Position numbers and translations under genes: made by a program. DNA of 64,000 nucleotides. Source: Hysterangium stoloniferum (taxonomy: Eukaryota > Basidiomycota > Agaricomycetes > Hysterangiales > Hysterangiaceae). Every line of letters begins with the position of its first letter. Positions within the stretch are counted from its first letter, which is position 1. Below the pieces are notes generated by a model. It did no database searches and was not told the origin of the DNA. It saw only the letters and a list, made by a program, of their open reading frames with translations. The stretch lies in contig WHVD01000001.1 in assembly GCA_015178975.1 (NCBI GenBank), positions 124,001 through 188,000 of the forward strand, given 5' to 3'. This document shows positions 10,146 to 22,141 of this stretch, piece after piece.

Positions 10146-11812
10146 ATGGGCGAAAGCAGCAACACAAACATTCGGATTGTTGGTATGTTGGCTGGAATGG
10201 GCAGTGGTGAGCAGCCATTGAATGCGCTCAAAAATTTACTTCTGATTGCTTTACTGCATAATACATATAGGCATTACAAAGGTTTGGGACTTAATACAAC
10301 CTTAATCGTGGGATTCGAGTTTACATGTTGTTTTTGGTCAGGTTGCGGTGGGGCATAGGTTCGAGCTTGAGTATATGATATAGAGTCGGAGGGTAATGGC
10401 GAATGATTCTAGTTTTGACACAATCAAGACTCGGCTACAATGTGCACCGCCGGGAACCTATGCAGGAGCTTTAGACTGTCTACGGCAAACAATAAAAAAT
10501 GAAGTTTGTCCTGGTCATTCTCAGCCGCGATGCTTTCCTGATATTTGAATACTAGTCTGTTTTCGCTCTTTACAAGGTGGTGTTCCATTTGTGTTTTTTC
10601 GTGCACAATGTACAACTATTTTTAATTATCAGGGAGCCACCCCTCCAGCAGTCGGTGAGACTCTTCACGATAAAATTATAATGTATTCACTTCTTAATGC
10701 TTCCGTTAATATAGGATGGGCTGCCATAGATTCGGTACTTTTAGGATCTCTTCATAACTACCGTTTGTTCTTGGTCGACACACCTTTGATGACGGAAAAT
10801 GTACCTGGAACAAGTCATAGACGTCTTTCAATTTTAGGTCATTCAGTCGCGGGGCTATTCGCCGGTTGGACTAGGTTCATCTTTTTTATTTCGGGATAAA
10901 TATGTTATTGCAGCTTATGATCCCATTTATTTATCAGTGCATTTGTCGCTCATCCAATAGAATTAGTAAAAGGCATGTATTTCAGTGGGCCTTGGCTAAA
11001 AAAATCCTTATTAAACTCACGTTTGTAATATCGCAGTTAATTTACAACTTCAACGGCAACGCGCTGTCTCGGAGCGAAAGTTCAAAGGACCCATTGATTG
11101 TATTCGTCAAGTTGTCCAAGCAAACGGAATCTTGGGTCTTTGGAGAGGTTTTGGAGGGAGTTTAGCATTCAGAAGTAGTTTCTTCTTCATGTTTGTGGGT
11201 GTTACATCGCTATTTTCTGGCTTTTAATGATCTGGCCCGTCAAGGGTGGTGTGGAGGTGGGTCGTCGTCTAGACGCAGTGCATCTCAGACAACTACCGTC
11301 AAATTGTAGATTCTTATGCGGTCGTTCAGTCGACTTCAAGGCACACGTTATGAGGTGCGCTTGATTATACATATTATATGCAGATGCACATCTGACAAGA
11401 CGCAGATGTCAACGGGCATGGCAAATTTTCTATCCGGCGGGCTTGCTTCCTTCTTATTTTGGTTTACGGCTATACCAAGCGACAACGTAAAAAAGTGGGT
11501 GTCCTGATGTGCAAATCCGACTGGTCACAGTCTCACTACGAGTTTTATTTTATCCTAGCCGCATAATGTCATCGGATCTTAAAAGTCGTGGATTATCACC
11601 TACATCCGTGGCGCGTGATATATACCGAGTGAATGGCTTTCGAGGATTTTATGCTGGTTTGGTTCCAACAGTTCTTAGAGCATTTCCGGTGAATGCATCC
11701 GCTCTGTTCGTCTATGAGGGCATCCTTCGCCTCTTGAATGCTGAGAAAGTGAGTGTTTTGAAGCCAGAGCGGTCCATTTTTCTTATACAATGACATATAG
11801 ACCCGGCATTAA
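10146..11812 (+). CDS. SLC25 mitochondrial carrier, carnitine/acylcarnitine-carrier-like, ~13 exons
   Basis: Exons: 10146-10206, 10271-10281, 10341-10357, 10413-10503, 10556-10576, 10633-10654, 10715-10874, 10938-10972, 11037-11194, 11310-11354, 11406-11494, 11559-11748, 11801-11812; all phases join to about 303 residues, the normal carrier length. The three carrier repeats are visible: HSFDTIKTRLQ, AHPIELVKVNLQLQ and AIPSDNVKNRIM, each followed by a G-rich W/Y-RG or Y-AG element (LWRGFGGSLAFR, FYAGLVPTVLRA). The first signature has Ser where Pro is usual. ALYKGATPPAVGWAAIDSVLLGSLHNYR resembles fungal carriers annotated as carnitine/acylcarnitine type; substrate is inferred only. The product would span the inner mitochondrial membrane six times. 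A 12-nt exon at about 11243-11254 may restore a FxxxE stretch that relatives have. No break was found. Confidence 0.85.
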
Positions 11813-12669
11813 GGGCTTACGAAATTGACACTGTTACTGGTGATCATTTTACTATATGATATCGTGATGACAATCCATCGAAGAAACGAGCTAGTATTTT
11901 ACAAAACTGATGGTTGCCGGGAAATAGACGATAGATTCCTTAACATACCCATCCTCACGTCAATACCTCTGAATTTAGATGCAATTTCTATTTATAGATG
12001 CGTGTGCCACCACTTCCCCAATGATGGGTTTGTTTTCCATATTTTTGACACAGGTGAAACTGCTTAAGAGATAAAGCTACTACCCATTTCACGAGTTTTC
12101 TCCACAACCCAGCCATTAACCTCGCTCCCTATTTTAAGCTCGCTTCAGTGAATAGAATCTTCATAGATCTCGCCAAAGCAAACATTGAACTTTCGTTCCA
12201 TATGAGTCAGTACTAGTATGTATAACTGAATTCGGTGGGTTCGTGACCATGAAGCATCATATGACTGTGGAAGCATTAGAGTAATTGGAGGCTAGCGTCC
12301 ACGGAGCAACTAACGTCGTCTCTATCAACTCTTAAATTCATGACCGTACAAACGATAGTTATCTTATGCTCTTATGGATCCAAACTGCGATACTGTACAG
12401 CTGGTGATTGCTCTCAGGCTGGCGCTGGGATCCTTCGGCATCATAACGTGCCCTTTGAAGATGATCGATGATTGTCGATTACCAATTCAATCCTGATATT
12501 TCTCCCAAATATCTCAGACGCCGTGGTGTTTACAAATGTTTATACCCCGTGAGTACGTTTGTACTTCCACAAAGGACTGCCTTGGCACAGCGTTTGTCAA
12601 AACCAGGACACATTCTTTGCTCGAACACGCCATCCTCTTACATTGTTTTTCCTCACGATTCTGCTTTCA
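11813..12669. other. intergenic, no gene recognised
   Basis: No motif found. The 110 bp before the next ATG stays open in that gene's frame and encodes a hydrophobic run (PLTLFFLTILL), so its true start may lie upstream behind an unrecognised intron. Confidence 0.4.
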
Positions 12670-14279
12670 ATGGCTGAGCTCATGCAAAACACCCATATCT
12701 TCGACAGCATTATACCGGAGCATTTTGGCTCCCCGGTCAATCATACCGAGTATAAATTGGTTCGTAGCATCGTGCAAGCATACCCTGGCATGCAACATAT
12801 TGTTTCGAATGCCTGTATCCCTCTCTCCGCTTACCTAAAGGCACAAGGAGTTCCGACAAAGTTGAAGGACGAACTCCGGACGTACCATTTTGACCATCAC
12901 GAGGACAAAGTTGCCAGCTCAGTCAAAATTGGACTGAGTGAGTTCAAATGGTCCGATGTTGATTTTATTGTATATAAAATCACTTGGTCGGACGCTTTGG
13001 GCAGCCATTTCATATATGTCCTCGTATTTCGTGGGGACGGGGAGGACGATTCCGAGAAACGCAAAATCGGAGAAGACCTTCTCAACTGTGCCTATAAATG
13101 GAATGTTGGTTTAAAGGACGAAATATTTGTATTCTCAGACGGACATTGGATGAAAGATAAGAATCTCTGGACCTCCATCCAGGCTGCCAACTGGGACTCT
13201 TTGGTCCTGGATACCAACTTCATAGCCGGTCTGAAGAGAGACACTGAGACCTTTTTTTCAAGTCGTGAAGTTTACAAGTCTTTAGGCATCCCTTGGAAAC
13301 GGGGCTTGCTCCTGTTAGGTCAGAGAGTTCTATCTAAACCCACAATCATATTTGAGGTTTATCTTTGGTGGGTAACACTTAACAGGACCGCCCGGAAATG
13401 GGAAAACAGAATCTATCAAGGTGTTACTGAAGGAATCTGGCATACCTTCTCTTTATGTCCGGTCATTCAACACAAATCGCGTATGGTTCAACTGCATTAG
13501 AGTCATGCCAAAATATCTAGACTGACTTGTACAGGGTGCAGAATCGGGAATAAGAGCAATATTTGAGTTCGCTCGCAAGAGATCGCCTTGCCTTCTAGTT
13601 TTGGAGGATCTCGACTCTATGGTGACGCCTGCCGTCAGGTCTTTCTTCTTGAATGAATTGGACGGTTTGGTAAGTGCGAATACTCGAAACCTAAGTTAAT
13701 TCACGTAACATCCTACGTTAGGAACATAATGAAGGCATTTTGACGATAGCAACTTCGAACCATCCGGAACGTATCGACGACGCAATACTCAATCGACCCT
13801 CTCGGTTTGATGTCAAATACACATTTGGCCTACCGACTTATGAACTGCGTAAAGCTTACGTCGAAAAGTGGATCAAGAAAATCCAAGACCTTCACGGAAT
13901 TCGTTTTGAAAACGAGTTATTCATCAAAGAGATGGCGGAGCAGACTGAAGGATTTTCATTTGCCTTCATGAAAGAACTGTCAGTATTTATGACTAAGAGT
14001 CCTTATGATAATCTCTTCTCACGATTTTGCAGCTTTATCTCATTCCTTCTTCGAGTTGCCCATGACAAATCAGCAGGCCTGGAGCTCAAAAGCCCCGAGT
14101 CAACCATGAAAGCTCAAATTAAACAACTGGTCGTTCAGATCAAAACAGGAAAGGAAGCGAAAGAAGAAAACTCTCAAAGCAGCGGCAGGGGCGGCGACTA
14201 CTTTGGTTTTCCGCCTGCCTTCGTCCGACACCGTGATCATGGGATGTTTGGCGGATTGACTGTCGCATCTGATTGGTAA
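12670..14279 (+). CDS. BCS1-type AAA ATPase, tandem copy 1
   Basis: Exons 12670-13318, 13386-13480, 13535-13669, 13722-13978 and 14033-14279 keep frame for about 460 residues. The N-terminal half matches BCS1_N-type proteins (FGLSEFxW-like [31 protein letters not shown]). Then come Walker A GPPGNGKT (about 217-224, split by the first intron), Walker [11 protein letters not shown], sensor-1 [10 protein letters not shown] and the arginine-finger region [15 protein letters not shown]1 itself is a mitochondrial inner-membrane translocase for the Rieske protein. Fungi carry many diverged relatives of unknown role, and this is one of those rather than the orthologue. The first in-frame ATG is used; upstream sequence could add a membrane span like that of copy 2. 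The C-terminus is charged, then Gly-rich. Confidence 0.85.
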
Positions 14280-15225
14280 GCGAATATATAGCGTATGTTT
14301 GACATTTCTAGAGGAGCAGACGTGTACGAAGTCCACTAAAAGGCTGAGCCTTGTCTTTCGCATATTTATCAGTGAGATTTACTGTTCTTGATTTTCCATG
14401 TCGTCGATGAATGCCCATTGTCCTGATCACTCATGATGCCGCCCGCCTCCGAAATCGTACCGATTGTCTGAATTGATTATCAAATAGATTTAGGGCTGCA
14501 CCAATTAATTTATTTTTGTGTGTCATCTGCGCTGTTCCTTAGGTTAAAATCAATAATAATAAGGCTATTCCAGAGTCATGGAGGTAGTAATTGATTATCC
14601 GTAGAGGGGGTTACGAGATCTTTGCAATTTAACGGGCGGCGTGATTGAATTGGGAATTGGGAGGTAAGGTGTATTTATATCGATCGGATGGTTTCAAGTA
14701 TTGGTGAGTTGAGACATCTCCTCAGCCGCAGTAATTATATATAACATCCTAATATTATTATCCGCTGTCTGTGCTTCCGTTCTTCTGTTAATTTAACTAC
14801 CAACATTATCTATCCCCCAAACCCTTATGACGACGGTGGTAAATTAGACTATAGAAAAATACTAGAAGTGGCCAGATTCATAAGTATGTGTTGCTCAATC
14901 GGCAGATGCATGGGAAATTATCTGTGTATGGTGTAGGATGCGCGCCAGTTGAATACTAATCAATCTATCAATGTGTTGTGCCAGCGTAATGCTGGAATCA
15001 GAATTTAGAACTCATTAATCACTAATTGGCCAAGGCAGGATAAAAATAAGTAAAGTGAGGAATTCTGTTATATGCTGAGTTGTAAATTCAAGTGCATTAA
15101 AGCTACGAGACCGGGGCTACTGTAACTGCGTGATGAAGTCCAATTGACCGATATATTATAATGACAAGTATTGAAAGGGACCGTTCTACCTGCCCACTGG
15201 CGCAGTCTAAGCTGTCGAAGGCAGA
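14280..15225. other. spacer between tandem BCS1-type genes with a short RNase H-gene-related fragment
   Basis: No gene. About 95 bp at 14868-14962 are the inverted counterpart of 48466-48560, where they abut a LINE-type RNase H reading frame. The match ends abruptly on the right at the GAATAC/ACTAAT junction. Confidence 0.55.
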
Positions 15226-16824
15226 ATGCACCGTTTTCCACTCCAGGTGTTACCGGCCATCCTGGCAGTGGCCTTGGTGGCGTCGTATTGGGTGTACCAG
15301 ACGGAATATGGTGATCAAAAGAAGACATTGGGAATTTTCGATCAACTCCTCCCTGGGCAATTCAACTCTTCAACTCAATACACACAATTCAAACTGGTCC
15401 AGAATGTTCTCCGCATGCACCCCGACATGCAACATGTTGTCGTGGAGACGAATCTACCCCTCTCCGAATACATAAAGTCCCAGAATATCCAGATAAAAGT
15501 AACAGATCACTATCGAATACATGAGTTTGACCAAGGGCTCAGCAAGATGAAAAGCACCCTCAGATTCGGTCTCGGGGAGTTCACCTGGGCTGAAACCGAT
15601 TTCCTCCTATATAAACTCTGTTGGCAGAACGAACTTCTGATGGGTGTAAATATAGTCTATGTTCTCCTCTTCCCTAGCGAAGGCAACAATCTTTCCGAGA
15701 GACGACAGATCGGGGAAGATCTCCTCAGACTTGCGTTTGAGTGGAGTTACAATGTGAATCAGGAAATATGGATGTTCTCCAATGGGATGTGGTTCAAGGA
15801 CAAAAAACTTTGGCAAGCTGTTCAGTTGGCAGATAGAGCGAACTTAGTTTTAAATGATGAATTCACTGCAAATCTTAAACGGGATACCGAGACGTTTTTC
15901 TCCGGTCGTGAAGTTTACGATTCCCTCGAAATTCCATGGAAACGAGGACTTCTATTACTAGGTGATTATTATGATTTACATCTGAGATTAGAGACTGATC
16001 CTAAACCGTGCAGGACCGCCGGGAAACGGAAAGACAGAGTCCATCAAGGTTCTTTTGAAAGAAAATGACAAACCTGCTCTCTACGTCAAGTCATTTAAGT
16101 CATCTACGGTGAGTCCTCATTAGTTCACTTCGTCCACGGTAGCCAATCGAAGAAAAAAGCAACACTGGCATGGCGATGAAAATAATATACGGGCGATCTT
16201 TGAATTCGCTCGACAACAAGCCCCGTGTATTCTCGTGCTTGAAGATCTTGATTCAATGGTAACCCCCGCCATCAGATCCTTTTTCTTGAACGAGCTAGAT
16301 GGATTGGTAAGATCCTCAGAACATGGATGTCTTCAGTAGCTAAATATTAAACGCATCTGTAGGAGGAAAACGCGGGGATACTCACAATCGCCACATCCAA
16401 TCACCCAGAACTTATCGACGATTCAATATTGAATCGACCCTCTCGCTTTGATGTCAAATATACATTCGAGCTTCCCACGCACGAACTACGCAAGCAATAT
16501 ACAGAGTTGTGGATCAAGAAAGCGAACAGGGTTTCACATGTGAATTTCAGGGATCACTTTCTCGAGGAAATCGCTGAACAGACTGAGGGATTTTCGTTTG
16601 CTTTCATGAAAGAGCTGTGAGTAGACTGTCTTGATACTTTGAGTCCAACAAAGAACGAGCGAGTCTTGTTAATGATAATCCTCCTTAGCTTCGTTTCCTA
16701 CCTCCTCCGAACTGCACATGAAAGCACGCTTGAAAAAGGAAAGGATGATCCTGAGGCCACGATGAGGGCGCAAATCAAGCAGCTTGTCGCCCAGATCAAA
16801 GCAGGGGAAGCTCAGACCGAGTGA
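15226..16824 (+). CDS. BCS1-type AAA ATPase, tandem copy 2, with N-terminal membrane span
   Basis: Exons 15226-15961, 16014-16108, 16160-16306, 16363-16616 and 16689-16824 join to about 455 residues. The ATG is followed by [20 protein letters not shown], a single membrane helix as in BCS1 proteins. Shared landmarks with copy 1: [26 protein letters not shown] (about 246-253), [30 protein letters not shown] and [15 protein letters not shown]. All four introns sit at the same places as in copy 1, so the pair arose by tandem duplication (same strand, 946 bp apart). It ends in a charged tail without the Gly-rich segment of copy 1. Likely anchored in an organelle membrane; substrate unknown. Confidence 0.87.
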
Positions 16825-17564
16825 GGGAGCGTGCAGCCATCCTCAGAATCTGTCACTGGCGGTGGTCTACCGAATGCGGGCATGATGTTTCGCCAAGGGA
16901 GACTAGCTTCAAACGCAATACAAGAGCTGTGAGGACATAGTGGTTAGAACCCTGCGCATGATCCAGGGTGGATACTTTTTTTAACAGGTTAAGGGACATT
17001 CTTCTAGAAATATTTGTTATCATGGTGTTTCTGTAGTAGATGAGTGATTGTGAAGTCCACTCTACTTCAAGTCCTTAAGGGGCGGGTGGATGAATTTGAT
17101 CGGTGAAATGCCAGCGTAACTTTGAAGTCTGTCAACCATTTAATGTAATCCTTGATAACCTCTATTTTGAAAAGAATATCCGTAAAAGGCTCATGTTTGG
17201 GCAGTTTGTCTAGTATTCATGACTCAACTTCTCGTCAAGTTGTGATTTTAGTTAATCTCATATCATTGATACACAGAAACATATAGTTGTATAGGCGTAA
17301 TACGCGATTGTCTGAGTCCGCTATACATACTGGGGAAACGAAACAAAGAGGTCTGAGGACAGAAGCTGTCCGTTGATAGTGAAATGGGTGCAACTGTGAT
17401 CGAGCTGGCCTCCAATATCATATTGTCAAAGAGATAAATGGAACAAGAAATGCATTATTTACCAGCTAGTGTAGGGCAATATTGGGAATTCAACATAAGT
17501 ATGAGTACTGTTATCTGAGGAAATGAATGTCCAATGAAATCTTGTCCCACTTTCTGTAAGGCTG
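16825..17564. other. intergenic, no gene recognised
   Basis: AT-rich 3' flank of the BCS1-type copy 2, running to the copia target site. No motif seen. Confidence 0.4.
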
Positions 17565-17569
17565 TGGTA

Positions 17570-17742
17570 TGACGAAATATGATGGACTTCATACGTTTAC
17601 GGATCGTTCTTGTCACAACGTGCAGTTGCCCTGCTTATGTAACGTAGTAACCGAGAAATTTTCTCTAACAATACGATCTTTAGAACCATCAACAGGAGTG
17701 TTTCGTTACTGACCTTCGTGCATTCAGGTTCACCTGGCGTCA
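17570..17742 (+). repeat. 5' LTR of copia 1
   Basis: 173 bp, begins TGACGAAATATG and ends GGCGTCA; matches the right LTR over its whole length. It retains most CpG sites. Confidence 0.95.
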
Positions 17743-17756
17743 GGTTATGGGCCCCG
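17743..17756 (+). other. primer binding site of copia 1, half-tRNA-iMet type
   Basis: GGTTATGGGCCCC directly abuts the 5' LTR. Its complement resembles the initiator tRNA-Met anticodon stem-loop (GGGCTCATAACC) rather than a tRNA 3' end, as in Drosophila copia. The second copia in the window has GGTTATGAGCCCC at the same place. Confidence 0.65.
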
Positions 17757-20700
17757 ATAGCGGACCTTACCATCAGTCTTCTGACAGCTCTCACGCTTTC
17801 AAGTACCAGAAGCTCAATGGCCAAAATTACCCACTCTGGGCCGAGCACATGCAGGCCGCCTTGCAGTCAAGATATCTGTGGTTAATTGTCAGTGGCCGAG
17901 AAGCATGCCCTGCAAAGCCAGCAGTTACTAAACCAGACCAAATGACGGTTGCTGAATGGAAAGCTGAAAAGAAGGACTATATGGATTGGTTGTTAAGGGA
18001 TGAAGCAGCTCAGGGTTTGATGAAGGGGGCAGTGGAAAGCACACAGTAGCCACACATCACGTTAGCCCAGATGTCACAGGAAATGTGGGATTTATGGAAG
18101 GATATGTATGTGACCAACCAACAACGGATTGACGTTCACTATCACTTTGAAGAACTTTACACTTGGAAGTATGCAGATACAACCTTGATGCCAGATCACA
18201 TAGCAACCATGCTTGACTTGGGGCGCAAGATTTTAGCAGCTGGTGAACTCCTTCCAGATATCCACATTGCATGTGCACTCATCCTTTCCCTTCCAACTAC
18301 ACAATCTTGGGATGTAATCAAAATCCAGCTTTTCAGCATGGATACCTCAAAACTCATCTCTCAAACCATCAGCGCTACACTTATCGCTGAAGCTAATTGT
18401 CGTTCCAAGGAGAAGTCAAGTGAAATGGCCCTTCTCACTAAGAAGTCGAATAGCCAAGGGAAACCTGGCAAAAATGGTGGCAAAAGTCACAAACCAAAGC
18501 CAGACGATGAATGCCACTACTGTCAGGAAAAAGGACATTGGATTAGCAAGTGTCCTAAGCATGAGGAAGATGAGAAGAAGAAGAAGGATGGTGGAGGCAC
18601 CGCTAACCTCACCGTGTCAAATCTTCGTGAGTTAGGTCCTCGCCAGGTAGGGCAGGTTTATGTGGTTGGAGCTACATCCAGCAGGTCAGCAGAATTAATT
18701 CTAGATTGTGGTGCAACATCACATATGTTCTGCAACAGGAAGTATTTCAAGATGTACATACCTTCCGCTACTGGCAAAACAATTGCAGTGGGAGATGCCT
18801 GTTCCATTCCCATTGCAGGCAGTGGCAGTGTCTCATTCAGGAGCATATTGCCAGGCAGATATAGAACAGTCACCCTTACCGAGGTATACCATGTTCCGAA
18901 GCTTGCTGCGAATTTAGTCAGCCTCAGTAAGCTACAGCATGCTGGAGCATCAGTCTCAAGCACTGTGGATAGACTGTTAATTAATCTTGGAGTTGATGCA
19001 CTTTTCAATGTGAAGCTCACTGGGATGTCAGGTACCCTGTATCATATTGAATGTCTCGAAATACAAAGGGATTCCACCTATATTGCTAGGAGTGGGAGTT
19101 TACGTCTTTGGCACTGACACATGGGACACCTGAATCCAGAAGCTATACAGGAAATGCATAGAAGAAAGATGGTGGATGGTCTCACTCTATCTTCCACTCT
19201 AGATTACGACCACATTTGTGAGGGATGCATCCTCAGCAAATCACATCGGCTACCCTTCCCTAAGTCCAGTTCAGCCAAGTACGAGAAAATGGATCTGATT
19301 GTTATTGACCTTACAGGCCCCATGTCAGTTGTGACTTGGAGTGGAATGTCATACGCACTCGTAGTTGTGGAGGTCAGTTGCCGTTTTCCAGTCAGTCGAT
19401 TATTGCGTTCGAAAGATGAGGCCGCTGGAGCATTGAAGGATGTCATAGCCATGTTAGAACGACAGTCAGGAAAACATCTCAAGTGGATCAGATGTGATAA
19501 TGGAACAGAATTCGTAACAGCAATAGTAGAATCCTTTTGCAAAAGGAATGGGATTATCATGGAAACAACTGTACTATATACCCCTGAGCAGAACGGGATT
19601 GCTGAACGTGCCATTACAGTTTTCTTTCAAATGGTGAGGTGCATGCTCCATTCTGCAAAGATGGACTTGCGCTACTGGGGGGAAGCATTCTTGTATGCTG
19701 TCCATATCCGCAGTTGCACAATTACCTCAGCCCTTGATAATGTCCCATTTGAAGCTTGGTATGGATGAAAACCTGATGTGTCCCACCTCCAGATATTTGG
19801 ATCGGTCGCATATGCCAATATCCCAAAAAGGTTGCGTAAAGGGAAGTTAGAAGTTACTTCAATTAAATGCCGCTTACTAGGTTGGTGGAACGATGAGATG
19901 AAAGGTTACCACCTTGAGGATGCAGAGACAGGAAAGCTGATTACTGCTCATGATGTACAGTTTGTGGAGGACAACAATCTGAATGATCTTGCTATCATCG
20001 AAATGCGAGGTATTGCACCTACGAAGGCTGACCTCGATAGTCTAGAACTAGGTGGTGGTACAGATGCTTCCCCAAAGATTCCCACTACCCACCAGTCTCA
20101 ACTCATCGAGAATCAGATTCAAGACAATAGCCAAAATGCTGATCCTCCGCAGTGCACCATGGAGAACACTACCCCAGTTACAGAAACAGTATTGCCTACC
20201 CTGCCCTGCTCATCCAAGTGGTCGAACCTCCCATCACGAACACAACCTACACACAAAGTCAACACACCAGCCCCACCAGGAATTGCTGCGACTGAAGAAG
20301 AGATCGATGCAGCGATTATGCATGGAAGTGAGCATCGTGCCTTTATTTCCTTTCCCAGTGAACCACAAAATTACCATGAGGCTATGATGTCACCCTACAA
20401 GAAGCAGTGGGAGAAAGCCATAGCGACTGAATATGAGAAGTTGAAGTCAACTGGAACCTTCGAATGGGTCAGTCAACTGCCTCCAGGACGAAAAGCCATT
20501 GGTAGTCGCATTGTATTTTGCAAAAAGAGGGACGGCAATGGCGAATTTGTCAAAGCAAAGGTTTGCATTGTCGCAAAGGGCTTCTTGCAGGTGCCAGGAA
20601 ATGATTTTACTGAAACCTTCTCATCAGTGGTGAAATTTACAACCTTATGAACCTTACTATCTCTCGTAGCACACGAAGATTGGGAACTACACCAAATCGA

Positions 20701-21963
20701 TGTTGTCAGTGTATATTTGCAGGGCAACTTAGAATGAAGAAATATATATGGACGTACCAGAAGGAATCAAGGAGGATAATAAAGAAGGATGGTATTGGAG
20801 ATTGTTGAAGGCCTTGTATGGATTGAAGCAAGCTGGGCGACAATGGAAAATAAAGCTTAATGAAGTCATGGAAAGTCTCGGTTTTGAAAGGAGCCATGCT
20901 GATGACTGTCTTTACATCCTTTGCAAGGATGGGAAACTTGCTTTATTGGTGTTAATCTATGTTGACGACATGGCTGTGGCTGGGCACACACTCGCTCACA
21001 TCTCAAGATTCAAGGAAAACATGTGAAACATTTTGATATCACTGATCTCAGTGAACTAAAATACATCCTTGGAATACAAGTCAACTGAGACTGCAGTGTA
21101 CATTCCATCTCATTGAACCAAACTGCCTACATTCACCAAGTGTTAGCACATTTCGGCATGAAAGACTGTGCACCAGTCACCACCCCACTTGCAGTCGATC
21201 ATAACCTTACAGCATCACAATCACCATCAACCAACGAAGAGCTACAAGAATATCTCAGCTATGCAAATGGTCTTCAGTACCTGGAGATAGTAGGCTCACT
21301 ATTATATGCAACACAAACTCGACCAGACATTCAATTTGCGGTTGGACTTGTGGCACAATTTGGAGGCAACCCTGGGAAGCCTCACCTCGAAGCTGTAAAA
21401 CATATTTTACGTTATTTAAAAAATACAGCCATGATGGTACTTACGTTTGGACGGAAGAACCACGACTCAACTGACCTGGTTGGTTGGACCAACTCAAATT
21501 GGGCTCAGGACCCTGACTTGTGATGTTCAGTGGGAGGATTCATATTCGACGTCACTGGTGGCTCAATATCCTGGTCATCAAAGAAGCAACCCACCGTCGC
21601 TCTGTCAACAGTGGAGGCCGAATATATGGCTGCTTCAAATGCCACGAAGGAGGCCATATGGTTAAGAGTGTTACTTGAAGATCTTGGATTTCCACAAACC
21701 ACTGCCACAATCATTCATGCAGATAACCAGGGCTGTATTGCACTCACCCGTAATCCCATCTCTCACTTGCGAGCAAAGCATATTGATATCAGGCATCACT
21801 TCATTTGAGAACACATTGAAAAACTTGAGGTCGATCTGAAGTACGTCACTACAAAGGACATGTTAGCAGACATTTTCACCAAGCAATTACCGTGGGAGAC
21901 CTTTGAGAAGTTCAGATATATGTTAGGGGTTGGAGATACATGACAGAACTCACTGAGTGGGAG

Positions 21964-22136
21964 TGACGAAATATGATGGACTTCATACATTTATGGATCG
22001 TTCTTGTCACAATGTGCAGTTGCCCTGCTTATGTAACATAGTAACCGAGAAATTTTCTCTAACAATATGATCTTTAGAACCATCAACAGGAGTGTTTCAT
22101 TACTGACCTTCGTGCACTCAGGTTCACCTGGTGTCA
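21964..22136 (+). repeat. 3' LTR of copia 1
   Basis: 173 bp, about 95% identical to the left LTR; almost all differences are C-to-T or G-to-A at CpG, with the CpG kept in the left copy. Confidence 0.95.
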
Positions 22137-22141
22137 TGGTA

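Larger units (their letters stand above)
17570..22136 (+). mobile_element. Ty1/copia LTR retrotransposon (copia 1), complete ends, broken
   Basis: Fossil element of 4567 bp with two 173-bp LTRs (17570-17742, 21964-22136) flanked by the 5-bp duplication TGGTA (17565-17569 and 22137-22141). Parts in copia order: gag of the UBN2 type (about 17.75-18.45 kb), zinc knuckle CHYCQEKGHWISKCPK, protease LILDCGATSHMF, integrase (GHLNPEAI, CEGCILSKSHR, DNGTEF-type core, about 19.1-19.8 kb), reverse transcriptase (about 20.4-21.4 kb) and RNase H (VEAEYMAASNATKEAIWL). A purine-rich tract precedes the right LTR. The coding region has about half a dozen breaks, so it is inactive. The LTRs differ at 8 of 173 positions, 7 of them at CpG, so divergence overstates age. 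Confidence 0.95.
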
